Below, one piece after another: positions 47,991 to 58,700 of a stretch of 64,000 nt of DNA. The position numbers and the translations under genes were made by a program. The number at the start of each line of letters is the position of its first letter. Positions within the stretch are counted from its first letter, which is position 1. The stretch is taken from assembly GCF_030867145.1 (NCBI RefSeq), contig NC_134443.1, positions 1,240,001 through 1,304,000 on the forward strand, in the 5' to 3' direction. The notes under the pieces are model-generated. The model was not told where the DNA came from. It did not search any database and worked only from the letters and a program-made list of their open reading frames with translations. This DNA comes from Opisthocomus hoazin. Taxonomy: Eukaryota; Chordata; Aves; Opisthocomiformes; Opisthocomidae.

Positions 47991-48730
47991 TGAGGAGGCA
48001 GGCTCCCTGCCCCTGTGTTGACTCACACCCCGGGGCGGTTTTGCCTATGAGCCGTGGGGTCAGCGTGAGCCCAGGCCGCAGGCCGTGTCTCTGCCGTCCC
48101 CCCACTCATCGGAGGGAGTCAGACCGTTCCGTTCCCCGACTCGGCTGGGCTGCGCTGGGTGAGCTGCTCCCAGGATCCAGCCCTCAGGGATGGGACACGG
48201 GACAAGCCGAACACTTGGCACATGTAGGGAAGGGAGGGGCTTTCCCTTTATGTGGTGGGTTTTGAACTGGTTTGGGTTGTGCCTGAGAACTGGAGAACTG
48301 AGACAACCAGACTCCAGGGGTCCCTTTGTGTCTGCACCCTCAGGGTGCAGGCTGGGTGCCCGTCCTGGGCGGATCGGCCGTCCCCAGCCTTAGGCAGCAG
48401 CAAGCCAGGTGCCACCTCACTTCTCCCCTCGCGTCCCTCCTTGGGGCAGGGCTCCCTCCCTCCTACCTGGGCCAACTGGTTTGTGAACCAGGCGCTGAAC
48501 TTTCACCAGGAGGAAGAGGAGGGCCAAGCTGGGCAGGACTGGCTGCACCGCCACGAAGGGATGGGTGCCGTGCTGAGAGATGGACAGCTTGGGGGAAACC
48601 TCGTTTTTTCCCCTCTTGGAAACATCAGTTTGGGGCTGGGTGATGGCGACGCTACACGTCCTGGCAGCAGCGTTTCCTGGGGGAATTTAACCCACCCTCC
48701 CCAAACCAGCCACGGAGCCACGCGGTGAAG
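47991..48730. other. Intergenic stretch without recognised gene
   Basis: No exon, repeat family or RNA gene was recognised between the CR1 and the TMEM79 poly(A) signal. ORFs here have no recognisable product. Confidence 0.5.
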
Positions 48731-48733
48731 GGC

Positions 48734-48739
48734 TTTATT
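48734..48739 (-). terminator. TMEM79: TMEM79 poly(A) signal
   Basis: TTTATT on the plus strand gives AATAAA on the minus strand, 286 bp after the TMEM79 stop codon. Confidence 0.8.
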
Positions 48740-49024
48740 GGGCAAAGCAAGCTCCAGCAGGAGGTCAGGCAAATCCCGGCCCAGCCCATCCTCGCGGAAC
48801 GGGGCTGACAGGGTCTTGCTCCGGGCCCTGTTCGCCCTCCGCCAGTGAACTCCCAGTGCAGAGGGTTTTACAGCTCAGCTCTGCCAACCCCGGGTGCCCG
48901 GCAAAACCTTGCCGGGTCGGGGCAGAGACCCCCAAGCAGATCTGCCTGCAGCCCTCCACCTTCAGGGCAGTAAGGAGGGCTCAATCCCTCTGCACCGTGG
49001 GGTCCCGGCACCCTGTCTCCTCCC

Positions 49025-50689
49025 TCACCCCCAGTACCGGAGTTTGGCCCCAGTGACCTTGGAGTCCTCGGGCTTCGGCCCTGCCACAGCAAGGAGGTTT
49101 TGGGGCTCCAGGACGAACATGCTGTACAGGTTCCAGAGGAGCATGGCCAGGAGGGGCAGGAAGGTCATGCTGAAGCCGAAGGCGCGGAAGGAGCGCCCGA
49201 TGGCGTACGACAGCCAGTAAATCAACCTGGGGAGGGCAGAGAGGGGCGGACTCAGTGAGGGCGATGGCCTGGGGCCGGCACCCAGCTTCGCTCAGGGGTT
49301 CTGACCCCAGCGAGGGTTTGCCAGGCACAGCTGCTACGGGAAGCGGGATGAGGGATGGAGCAACCCTTCCCCTGCGCCGGCCTTCCTGGGTATAAAACCG
49401 AGCGAGGCGCTGCCGGAACGGGAGTTTGCACCAAGGCATGGTGTCTGCCAGCACTGACAGACCCCGTTTGCACCCTGGGTGCTGCCGCAGCCCAGGGACG
49501 GGAAAGGAGCCACTTACCGGGAGATGGCGAAAAGCCCGGTGAGCAGGGGGATGAGCTTGAGGACCTCCTGCGGGAGGTAAGTGGCCAGCACAGCCATGTT
49601 GAAGAAGTAGAGGATGAAGAGCTGGACAGACTGGGAGACGTAGGTGCGGTGGATCTCCACCTCCCGCTGCAGCTCCCCGAAGGGCTCCAGGGCGGAGGAG
49701 CAGAGGCGGGAGATGCCGCTGACGATCATCCCTGAGGGGCAGAGAGAGGGGCTGAGCAGGCGCCCAGCGAACCCGCGCTGGGGGAGCACCAGAGAGATGC
49801 AACGGGGTGGGAAACCTCTGTCTGCTGCTTCTGATGGGAGCAACGGAGCTGCGTAGAGCCCAGCCCCGGCTCTGCTCCCCGCTCCCCACAGCCAACGCAG
49901 CCCAGCGGTGGGGGTGAAGGGCTTTGCACGCCAACCCCCCCACCCCAGCTCACCCAGAACGATGGGGAACGTGGCAAAGGCGGCGCAGCGCAGCGTGTAG
50001 ACCAGGCGGGCGCTGACGGTGGGCAGCAGCGGGGCGTCAAACGGCAGGAAGACGTAGGCCCCGTAGACGAAGCAGGGGCAGAGGAGCAGGGCCCCCACCA
50101 CGGAGGCTACGGCCTTGAGGTTCCCGGTGCCGCAGTCCCTGGCACACGGGCACCGCGGCCCCTCGGTCAGTGGCTTGGCCGTTCGCCCCTCGAAGCCCAG
50201 CGGGTCGCTGTAGCGCGAGGGGCCGATGGGGAGGAAGACCTGCTTCTGGCGGAGGCTGTCGGGTCTGTCGCTGGGGGAGACGTTGCCCTCCTTGCCCTTC
50301 TCTGGGGCCCATGGGGTGGGTTGCTTCTTCTTCGGCTTGCCGGGCGTCCGCTCAATGCACTGCGGGTCGATGGGCACAAAGACGTGGGCTGGCATCACGG
50401 GCAGCCCGAGGGCTTCCTCGTCTTCGGCCTCGGCTGGGGGGCAGGTGGGAGCAGCCTCCTTGGGGTCTTCGCGGCCTCCTTCGGGACTCGAGCGCCTTTT
50501 CGTCTCCGCGGGCTCCGGCTGGCCCCAGGCGCTGGGCTGGCACCGGTCCCACGGCAGGGTGGCATCAGGGTCCCTCGGGTGTTCAGCTGGGGCTAACGGC
50601 ACCTTGTCCAGGGGGGTGGCCTGGGCCACCTTCTCCAGCTCCAGCAAAGCCACCTCCTCGGCGGGCAGGATGGGGTCAGCGGCAGCCAT
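49025..50689 (-). CDS. TMEM79: Transmembrane protein 79 (mattrin)
   Basis: TMEM79/mattrin is a multi-pass membrane protein of the secretory and lamellar-granule pathway. It matters for skin barrier in mammals and is distantly related to MAPEG enzymes. Three coding exons on the minus strand: 50689-49954, 49731-49518 and 49226-49025. They total 1,152 bp, or 383 residues (human 394), with GT-AG borders. A long Pro/Glu-rich amino part carries the conserved FVPIDPQCIER. It is followed by about five membrane spans, including VGALLLCPCFVYGAYVFLPF, the conserved REVEIHRTYVSQSVQLFILY and LIYWLSYAIGRSFRAFGF. The first ATG of the coding exon (50689) gives MAAADPILPAEE, like the human start region; no ATG lies upstream in that exon, which begins at an acceptor near 50718. 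A non-coding first exon with donor CAC|GTAAGT at 51669 is likely. It converges on GLMP and diverges from SMG5. Confidence 0.96.
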
Positions 50690-51669
50690 GAGAGCGGCCG
50701 GCTTGGTACGGCTGGGGACTGGCAAGAAACTCTCCTGCGTTTTGGGGTGTCGAGAGGGGGACGAAGGCTCCCGGCCCTTCTGCTTTCACCCTGTGCCAGG
50801 AGAAAGGAGACAGACAAAAAAAAAGCAGAAATTAGAGGTTTGGGGTCGTACAGACAGCTCCAGTTACAGCGTGGGGCGCGAACCGGCAGCCGCCACCCCT
50901 CGAGGCCCCGGCACCCACCTGCGCTCCGACTATGAGGAGAAAGCAGCGCCCAGCCCACGGCAGCGGGATCGGGGCGTGTGGCATCACGCCTGTGGGCACC
51001 ATCGCCCGGCGCTGGGCGCCCGGTGAGCCCCGGGTGCGGCTGTGACATGGTGGCAGCCTGGGAATTGTTTCCCCATCCCTGGGTTTGTGGCTGGGCGCAG
51101 CCTCGGGGGAGCTGGACGCTGCCCGGCCGATGCAACCGGCTCCACCCGCGGCTCCGTCCTGTGCCAGCACCAGCCAAGCCCCGATACTGGGCGAGAGCGG
51201 GCCAGGCCGCATCGAGGAACCACAGCTAAAGTCAGGCTGAGCCAGATTCGCTGCCTGTTGTGGCTGAGACCGCGCTGGGGCGGGCACAGGAGGCTGCCGG
51301 GTGCCACTTGCTTGGGGGGGGAGAGCAGGAAATCCAGGCAGAAATCCCCCATTTTTCCCTCTGAGCAGGGGTTCCCTGACTCTTTGCCCGTCCCGGGTGT
51401 TGCTGGAAAGCCTCCAGCAACGGAAATCTCTCTTTTTTTTTCTCCCTTCTGGACACATTTATCCCTGCACCCCCAGAAAGATCCCCGGCCTGGCCACAGG
51501 CGTGGGGAAACCGAGGCACGCAGTGGCGCAGGGCTTCTCCCGAGGTCCCCCAAGGAAGTACGGCTAAAGCAGCGTCCCGTGTCTCTCCCGCCTCCATCTC
51601 CCCTCTCCCAGCCCCGCTCGCCCCACGGGACACGGGAGGAAGGTGGGCTCCTCTCGCCGCGAGACTTAC

Positions 51670-52428
51670 GTGGAGAGAGGCAGGGGGCCATGGGGCCGGG
51701 GGCCGCGCAGCGGCGGGCTCTGCTGGGAACCTGCGAAATGCTTCCAGGCTCGCTCTGCCTTCTGGACTTCAAACCTGTTTAACCAGCTCAGGTGGGGCCG
51801 GCCCCAACAGGGCAGGCGCAGCGGCCTCGCCCGACGCGGCCCTGAGCCCACGGGCAGCCCCTCGGCCCCGGGTCGGCCGCCGAGCCCGTCCCGGGGGGCC
51901 GTGGCCCTGAGCGGCGAGGGGCAGCCACCGCGTAGGGGCGAGGCCGGGGCGGCGTGGCCCCCTCGCAGGGGGGGGTTGTGCTGTGCTGGGAGGGCTGGCA
52001 GCAGGCCCAGGGCCTGGGGTTGGAGCAGCCGCGGTGCTCGGCTGCCATGGCCGAGCCGGGCTGTTCCCGCCAGAGCCACAGCCGAGCCGAGGAGGCGAAC
52101 GGCAAAGGGACGGGGGGGGGGAGCCCTGGGGAGCTCCCGCCATGCTGCGTGGTGGCATGAAGGGATTCCCAGGCCTGGGGAGGGATTCCTCCCGCCATTC
52201 CGGTCACCTCACGGCCCCCACAACCGGGGAGGGTGGGCCCTGTCAGGGGGCCCGGAGGCCCTGAGGCGCCAAGGCTGAGGGACGCCCGGCCCACAGCTCC
52301 TGCCAGGCCCGCGGCGTGGGGCAGCCACGGGGAGAACCCGGCAGAACCACAGCGAGAACCGGCAGCAACCCCGCCAGCCCACCTCCGGCTGCTGGCGCCG
52401 ATAAAGCTCGTTGACTGACGCCGGCGCG
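51670..52428 (-). promoter_or_regulatory. TMEM79: TMEM79 non-coding 5' exon and CpG island (inferred)
   Basis: On the minus strand a good donor (CTCCAC|GTAAGT) ends at 51669, and an acceptor (TTGCCAG) precedes the coding exon at 50718, giving a 950-bp 5' UTR intron. The region upstream of the donor is GC-rich and CpG-rich and runs into the shared promoter at 52429-52639. The transcription start is not visible. Confidence 0.5.
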
Positions 52429-52639
52429 GCCGCCATATTTGCCAGCACTAAGTACTGGCACGGCGGCGGCGTGCGAGAGGGGAAGGCGGAACTCTCGCGA
52501 GATGACGCCGCGAGAGCCGCCATCTTGCCAGCACCCAGTGCTGGCGCGGCGAGAGCGTAAACTCTCGCGAGGTGAGGCCGGCCCCGCCGCCGCCATGTTT
52601 GCCCGCCGTTCGCCAGTCTCGCGGCGAAGTCTCGCGAGA
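52429..52639. promoter_or_regulatory. Shared TMEM79/SMG5 promoter: three repeats of YY1 site plus TCTCGCGAGA
   Basis: A module of GCCGCCAT (YY1 in minus orientation) followed by a spacer and TCTCGCGAGA or TCTCGCGAGG occurs three times. YY1 words start at about 52430, 52516 and 52589. The CGCG elements are at 52493-52502, 52563-52572 and 52630-52639. In the first two units the spacer has a near palindrome (CCAGCACTAAGTACTGG and CCAGCACCCAGTGCTGG). TCTCGCGAGA is known as the BANP-bound CpG-promoter motif. The YY1 orientation favours the minus-strand gene. Confidence 0.65.
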
Positions 52640-52670
52640 GCGGCGCGGGGCAGGGGGCAGCCGCGCAGCC

Positions 52671-52733
52671 ATGGCGGCCGATCGGGGCCGGGGGTGGCGG
52701 CGGGGAGCGGCGGGGGGGAGCGGCCGCTGCTGA
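52671..52733 (+). CDS. Upstream ORF in the SMG5 5' leader (20 codons)
   Basis: ATG in strong context (GCAGCCATGG) opens a 20-codon frame, MAADRGRGWRRGAAGGSGRC, that stops at TGA 57 bp before the SMG5 start codon. It counts only if transcription begins upstream of 52671, which the sequence does not show. Such a uORF would reduce SMG5 translation and could make the mRNA an NMD target. Confidence 0.4.
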   Translation: MAADRGRGWRRGAAGGSGRC

Positions 52734-52790
52734 GGGGGCCGTGAGCCGAGCCCCGCCGGGCCGGGCCGGGCCTGGGCCTCGCCGGGCGCC

Positions 52791-55700
52791 ATGAGCCAGG
52801 GCGGCGGGGCCAGCGGGGAGAGCGGCGAGCCGGAGGCCAAGGTGCTGCACACCAAGCGGCTGTACCGGTGAGGAGAGGGGCGGCGGGGGAGGCGAGGGTG
52901 AGGGACCGGGGGGAGGTGAGGGGAGCCAGGGGACATGAGGGAGGTCAGGGGGCATGAGGGGGGGTCAGGGAACATGAGGGGACCGGGCGAAACGAGGGGG
53001 GCGAAAGGAGGTGGGGCGGCGTCCAGAGGAGGCTGGGGAGGGCCGGCGCGAAGGGGACTGGAGGGCAATGGGGGGGAAACGGTGGAGGCCCGGGGGAAGG
53101 GAATGGGGAGCTTAGGGAGACCGGGAGGGAGGAAAGGAGATGCGGAGGATCCAGAGGAGACTGGGGATGACCAGGGTGGGGGGGTGTCCCAGAGGAGACT
53201 GGGGTTGACAAGAGTGAAGGGGATGGGGGCCCCACAGGAGGTTGGGGATACCAGGGTGAAGGGGATTTGGGGGAAGACAGACCCCAGAGGAGGCTGGGGA
53301 TGACAAGGGTGAAGGGAATGGGGGGGTGGTGTCCCTGAGGAGACTGGGGATGACCAGGGTGAAGGGGATGGGGGCAGAGGAGACTGAGGATGACCAAGGT
53401 GAAGGGGATGGGGGGGGGGGGGGTGTCACAGACGAGACTGGGGATGACCAGGGTGAAGGGGATTTGGGGGAGGACAGACCCCAGAGGAGTCTGGGGATGG
53501 CCAGGGTGAAGGGAGGAGACCCAGACGAGATTGAGGACCAAAGCGAAGGACACTTAGGGAATTTAGGGAAGACTGAAGGGAAGGAGATGGGGGGGAGTAG
53601 TCAGGGAAGATTTAGGGGGCTTGGGGAAGGAGATGGCGGAATCGAGGGCAGACTGGGGATTAATGAGGAAGAGGGGAATCCAGGGGAGATCAGAGGGAAG
53701 CCTGGTGAGGGGAGGAATCCAGGGGAGATTGAGGGGTACCAGGGGGAAGGGGATTGGAGGGGTATTCAGGAAAGGTGGGGGAGGGAGATGGTGAGATTTA
53801 GGGAAGACTGGGGGAAACAAGGAAAGGGAGCAGTGAAATTTAGGGAAGATTGAGATGAAGAAAATTAGGGGGAATCCGGGGGAAGTGGGCAGTACTAAGG
53901 GAAAGGAGAAGGGGGGAGTTTAGGGCAGGCTGGAGGGAACGGGGTTGTGTGGGATCCAGAGGAGATGAGCAGTACATGGGGTGGGGAGCGGCACTGGTGA
54001 AAAGGGGGTGTGAGGGCTCCAGGGGAGATGAGTCAAAACAAGGAGCTGTGGGGGATCCAGGCAAGGTGGGAGGACAGCGGAGAGGTGGGGGGAAGAAGGC
54101 AGGTGGGAGGGGGAGAACGGGATTGGGGGGAAAAAGAGTGTAGGACAGCCAGGGAGATGGGTCAGGACGTGGTGGATGGAGGAAGGAGTTATGAGGGATT
54201 CAGGGAGGTGGGGTAGGAGGTGATGGGGGCTGAAGGGGAGGGAGGTGTGGGGATGTAGAAAGTCAAGGGCAAGAGATGGGGGGCATCAAGGGAGAGGGAG
54301 GGCTGGAGAGGGGGTCCGTGGTGTTAGCAATAGATGGGGATTATGTGGGAAGGGCTGGAGAAGAGGGTGTGATGAGCAGGAGCTTGAGCCGTGGCACTGT
54401 CCTGCTGTACGGAGGGCAAGACTGCTCTAGCTGCAGATCTTCCCAATAAAACACTCCCTGGGACTCCACTCTCACTTATGTCTCTGGGCTGTGCGTTGCA
54501 AATAGCGTCGCAAGACGAGATTCAGGCAATAATGATGGCCTTGGTCAGCTCAGCCCAGCAGGGACGAGGTGCCGCGCTGTCAGCGCTGGCTTGTTGCGTG
54601 AGCGTGGCCCAGAAATTGTCCCCTTCTGTCTCAGTTTCTCCATCAGTAAAGCAGATTCACAGTGGACAGTGTGGTTTCAAAGACGAGCAAGATGTTGAAG
54701 GCAAGAGGTGGATTTTTATGTCAGGGTCTGTTTTATTTTTGTCTTGCTGGCTTGCTTGGTAACGTTGGGCATGTCCCTTCATCTCGTGGAACCTCACTGC
54801 CCTCCTCTAAAACAGGGCAAGGCTTGCCTCCCGCCGAGAAATCAGGCAAGATCCTTGCCCAGAAGTCCAAAGCAGTAAGAGCAGGTTTGAGTGGTGGTTA
54901 CTAGAATTTGTTTCCGTGATGCGCTTCGTACAAGCACGTTCCCTGCGCTTTGAAGTTCCATTCGGTGCATTTCTGATTGCAAGGTCAGTGGTAAAACACA
55001 ATGGCTTGGAGTGCCCGAGGTGTGGGCTGCGTGGTGCTGGAAGCACCTCCGGGGCTGTGGAGCTCTGTATCTGCTCTCAGATGGAGATACCCCGTTTGAT
55101 CTCAGGGTGGCTTCCCACGTCTGCTAGTGGTTGAGCTAGTGCAGCGTGACACCCTGCCCGCTGCCACCTGAGGTGTGGTGGACAGAGCTGGAGAGGATGT
55201 GTGTGCTCCCGCTTGCGAAATAGAGTGTGTTTTCTTTAAGCCACCTTCATCATGGTTGGAGATGTGTTTTACTTCGTGGTCACAGTGGACCAGGAATGCC
55301 TGACAAGCAGTACCTCACTGGCTGCTGGAACTCAAAGTGAGGGTCCTTTGACAAGACACGGGGTTGGTCATCAAAGCAAGGAAGCTGTAGTTTTCTGTTT
55401 AAATCTTTATGGCAGAAGAAGGCGTGTGTGGTTGCTTTATAGCATTTTTACAGCAGAAAAAGAAAACCACGCTCCTGTAGAGGTGGCTCGTCTTTTCACT
55501 GGAAGTAACTATTGTGATTCTAGAGCAGGATTTACAGTATCTGCAGGGGCCACAAATTTTCTTGCTGCGTAGCTGATAGCTCTCTTAGCAAGCTTTCTAC
55601 CTGAGCAGTCTCTTGTCAATTCTTCTGTTTCAGCCTGAAGTTCAGTCAGATGAAGCAGTAACTCCCTGTCCTCTGAGAAGCCCCTTGTACTGTGTGTGAT

Positions 55701-58700
55701 GGCTGACTGTCTCTGGAAACTTTTGGCCGTCGGATTAAACAGTGCCTTTGAATCGCAGGTGTTTGAATGTCATGGCTATAAACTGCGCTCACGCGGGATC
55801 AGCTTTGTGTCTGCCTGTGAGAGCAGCGGGAGTTGAGCTCAGGTCTCCACGGTCCTTGGCAAGTCTGTTGGCCGTTCAAGGGTCCTTTTGGAGTTGAGGA
55901 TGCCCATCGCTGTTTGCAGGGTGGTCTTTGATCTTTTCCATTTAAGTCTTCCTGGGTTGGTGGTCCCCACGTTTCACCTCGGAATGTGGCAACTGGGTTA
56001 TCCTGGGTGCTGTTTTACAATGTGTGTTTTAGCGTAGGGTGGCTGGATTTATTTTACAGATTTCTTTTCCAGATTCTGGGTAACCCTTAGCTCGCTGGCT
56101 TTGCGTTACTCTTCTTGTCTGCCAGCCGTGTTCTGGGCAGTACTGTGTGTGTACTGACACATGTCGGAACACAAATGAATGACTGCAGTTCTTTTCACTG
56201 AGAAATGTCTTACTCCTCAGAGACCGTGGCTCTTAGTGATCTATTAAATAAGGAAATAGAGAAAGGACAAATAATTCTCACTGCCATCTTGCCCCATCCC
56301 AGAACGTTAAAGGCACAGGAGTGAAGTGATAGATCGGTGTCAGCGTGGCTGGAGAGGACTTTGCGTTGGACCGTTTCCACCCTGCTTGGCATGATGTGCT
56401 GTACTTGGTTCTTTTAATAGACTGGCATCTGATTTGCCTCCTCTGTGATTCTGATGTGCTGTCTGAAAGCAATGTTTAAACCCAGCAGGTATAAAAATGG
56501 GTACGTAGAGAAAATTTGGCCTCTTAACTGCTAAGTAAAATTCAGGCCATGGTCTCAAGCCACCCAAGGCACAAATGCTAGATGGCGTTTTAACCAGTGC
56601 ATGGTCTGTTGCTCCTGTGTTGAGGTTTCTTGACATTTCGAGGTGAGGCTGGCTCCTCTACCTTTTTGTCCTCAGAACTGCAGACACAGGATCCTTGGAG
56701 GTCATCACTGGCTGTCACAGATTCTTCTCCACTCCTGCCTCCACCTCTTCCAGCACCAGCGCGGAGCTCGTGCCGATAAGAAGACATTTTAGCATGGGGT
56801 CTGCCTTCTGCCTCACAGCTCAGGAACCCACATCCTAAAAGATAAACCTTGCTGCTTTCAAGTCCCCAACTCTCTGTTTCTTTATGAACCCGTAAAAAGT
56901 AGCAGAAGCAACCAGCATCTTCATGTGCCCATCCCTGGCTGTTGTAGGAAACAAGGCTGTATGGGAGATGCCCTCCGGGATGCCTCCCACCCTGTGCTCG
57001 AGGGGAGCGTGAAATACCCTCCGGTGTCCCTGCTCGGATAGTCCTGGAAGGAAACTTTTCTGTACTGTGGATTTGGCAGGCACTGGAGTCCTGGTGCATG
57101 TGAGCAGGCTTTCCTTAACTGTTTGGTCACATTTCTTACCCGCTGACACTGCTGACAGCCAAGTAGCTGTCTGTCTGCTTGCGACTTGGAAAGGGCGTTC
57201 TGGCAACTGCTTTTTGAGTAATCCATGTCATTTCATGGGCGTCAGGCTGCACGGTATCAAGATGCATTTCTGTCACTGCTGAACTCGGGAGGATTCTTCG
57301 ATGGGGTTTTGTAACCTTTTTTTAGATATAAAAAAAAGCCAGAGGCTTGTTTGGTATGTGAGCTACTGAGCAGTGAGAGAACCATGTGGCCATGAAGGAA
57401 TCTGAACTGAGTAAGTGGCGGGAGAAGGAGCCAGTGTGGAGCCTTTGAATACAGTTAGCGTATGCGTGAGGATTTGGACACACGGGTTCACACCAGCACG
57501 TGTGACATCCCACCCTAAGGGCTGGCCGCGTCCTTGGGTGCAGGTGTCGAGTGCTTGTAGTCACTGTGAAATCATTTCCCACCTTGAGGTGTCAGTGACA
57601 CGTGAGCTGGTATCAGACACACAGCAGCTGCCGTTCCGGTGCACAGTGAACACATTTTTACAGCTATTTTGAAGTCGTAGAGACTGCCTCTTTTGGCGAT
57701 AGCGGGGAGGAGGGGTGGACACCCCGGCAGGCTGTGCCGCCATTCAGCGAGACCTGGGCAGGCTGGAGAGCTGCGCGGAGAGGAACCTGATGGAGATCAA
57801 CAAGGGCAAGGGCAGGGTCCTGCACCTGGGGAGGAACAACCCCAGGCACCAGGACAGGCTGGGGCTGAGCTGCTGGAGAGTAGCTCTGCGGAGAGGGACT
57901 GGGAGTGCTGGGGGACGACAGGGTGACCCTGAGCCAGCAGCGTGCCCTGGCTGCCCAGAAGGCCAATGGGATCCTGGGGTGCATTTAGAGGAGTGTGGCC
58001 AGCAGGTCAAGGGAGGTTCTCCTCCCCCTCTACTCTGCCCTGGGGAGGCCCCATCTGGAGTGCTGTGTCCAGTTCTGGGCTCCCCAGTTCAGGAAAGATG
58101 AGGAGCTACTGGAGAGAGTCCAGCACAGGGCTGCGAGGATGAGGAGGGGACTGGAGCTTCTCTCCTCCGAGGAGAGGCTGAGGGAGCTGGGCTTGTTCAG
58201 CCTGGAGAAGAGAAGGCTGCGAGGGGACCTTAGAAATGCCGATCAGTATCTGCAGGGGGGGGTCAGGAGGATGGGGCCAGGCTCTTTCCAGTGGTGCCCA
58301 GTGACAGGACAAGGGGCAACGGGCACAAACTGAGGCAGAGGAAGCTCCAGCTGAACCCGAGGAAGAACTTCTTCCCTCTAAGGGTGATGGAGCCCTGGCC
58401 CAGGCTGCCCAGGGAGGCTGTGGAGTCTCCTTCTCTGGAGATATTCCAGCCCCCCTGGCCGCGGTGCTGTGCAGCCTGCTCTGGGTGACCCTGCTTGGGC
58501 AGGGGGTTGGGCTGGGGGATCCCCAGAGGGCCCTCCCAACCCCCAACATTCTGTGATTCTGTACTTCTCTCTGGGAATCAAATGAATCAGTGGTTCCCCT
58601 TTCTGCCAGTCACCCTTCTGCAAAGGAAACAAATCAGTTCCCCGTGAGCCACGTTTCCTGCTGCAGCGCTCGCTGCAGAGGGCCTTAGAGAGACAGGGTG

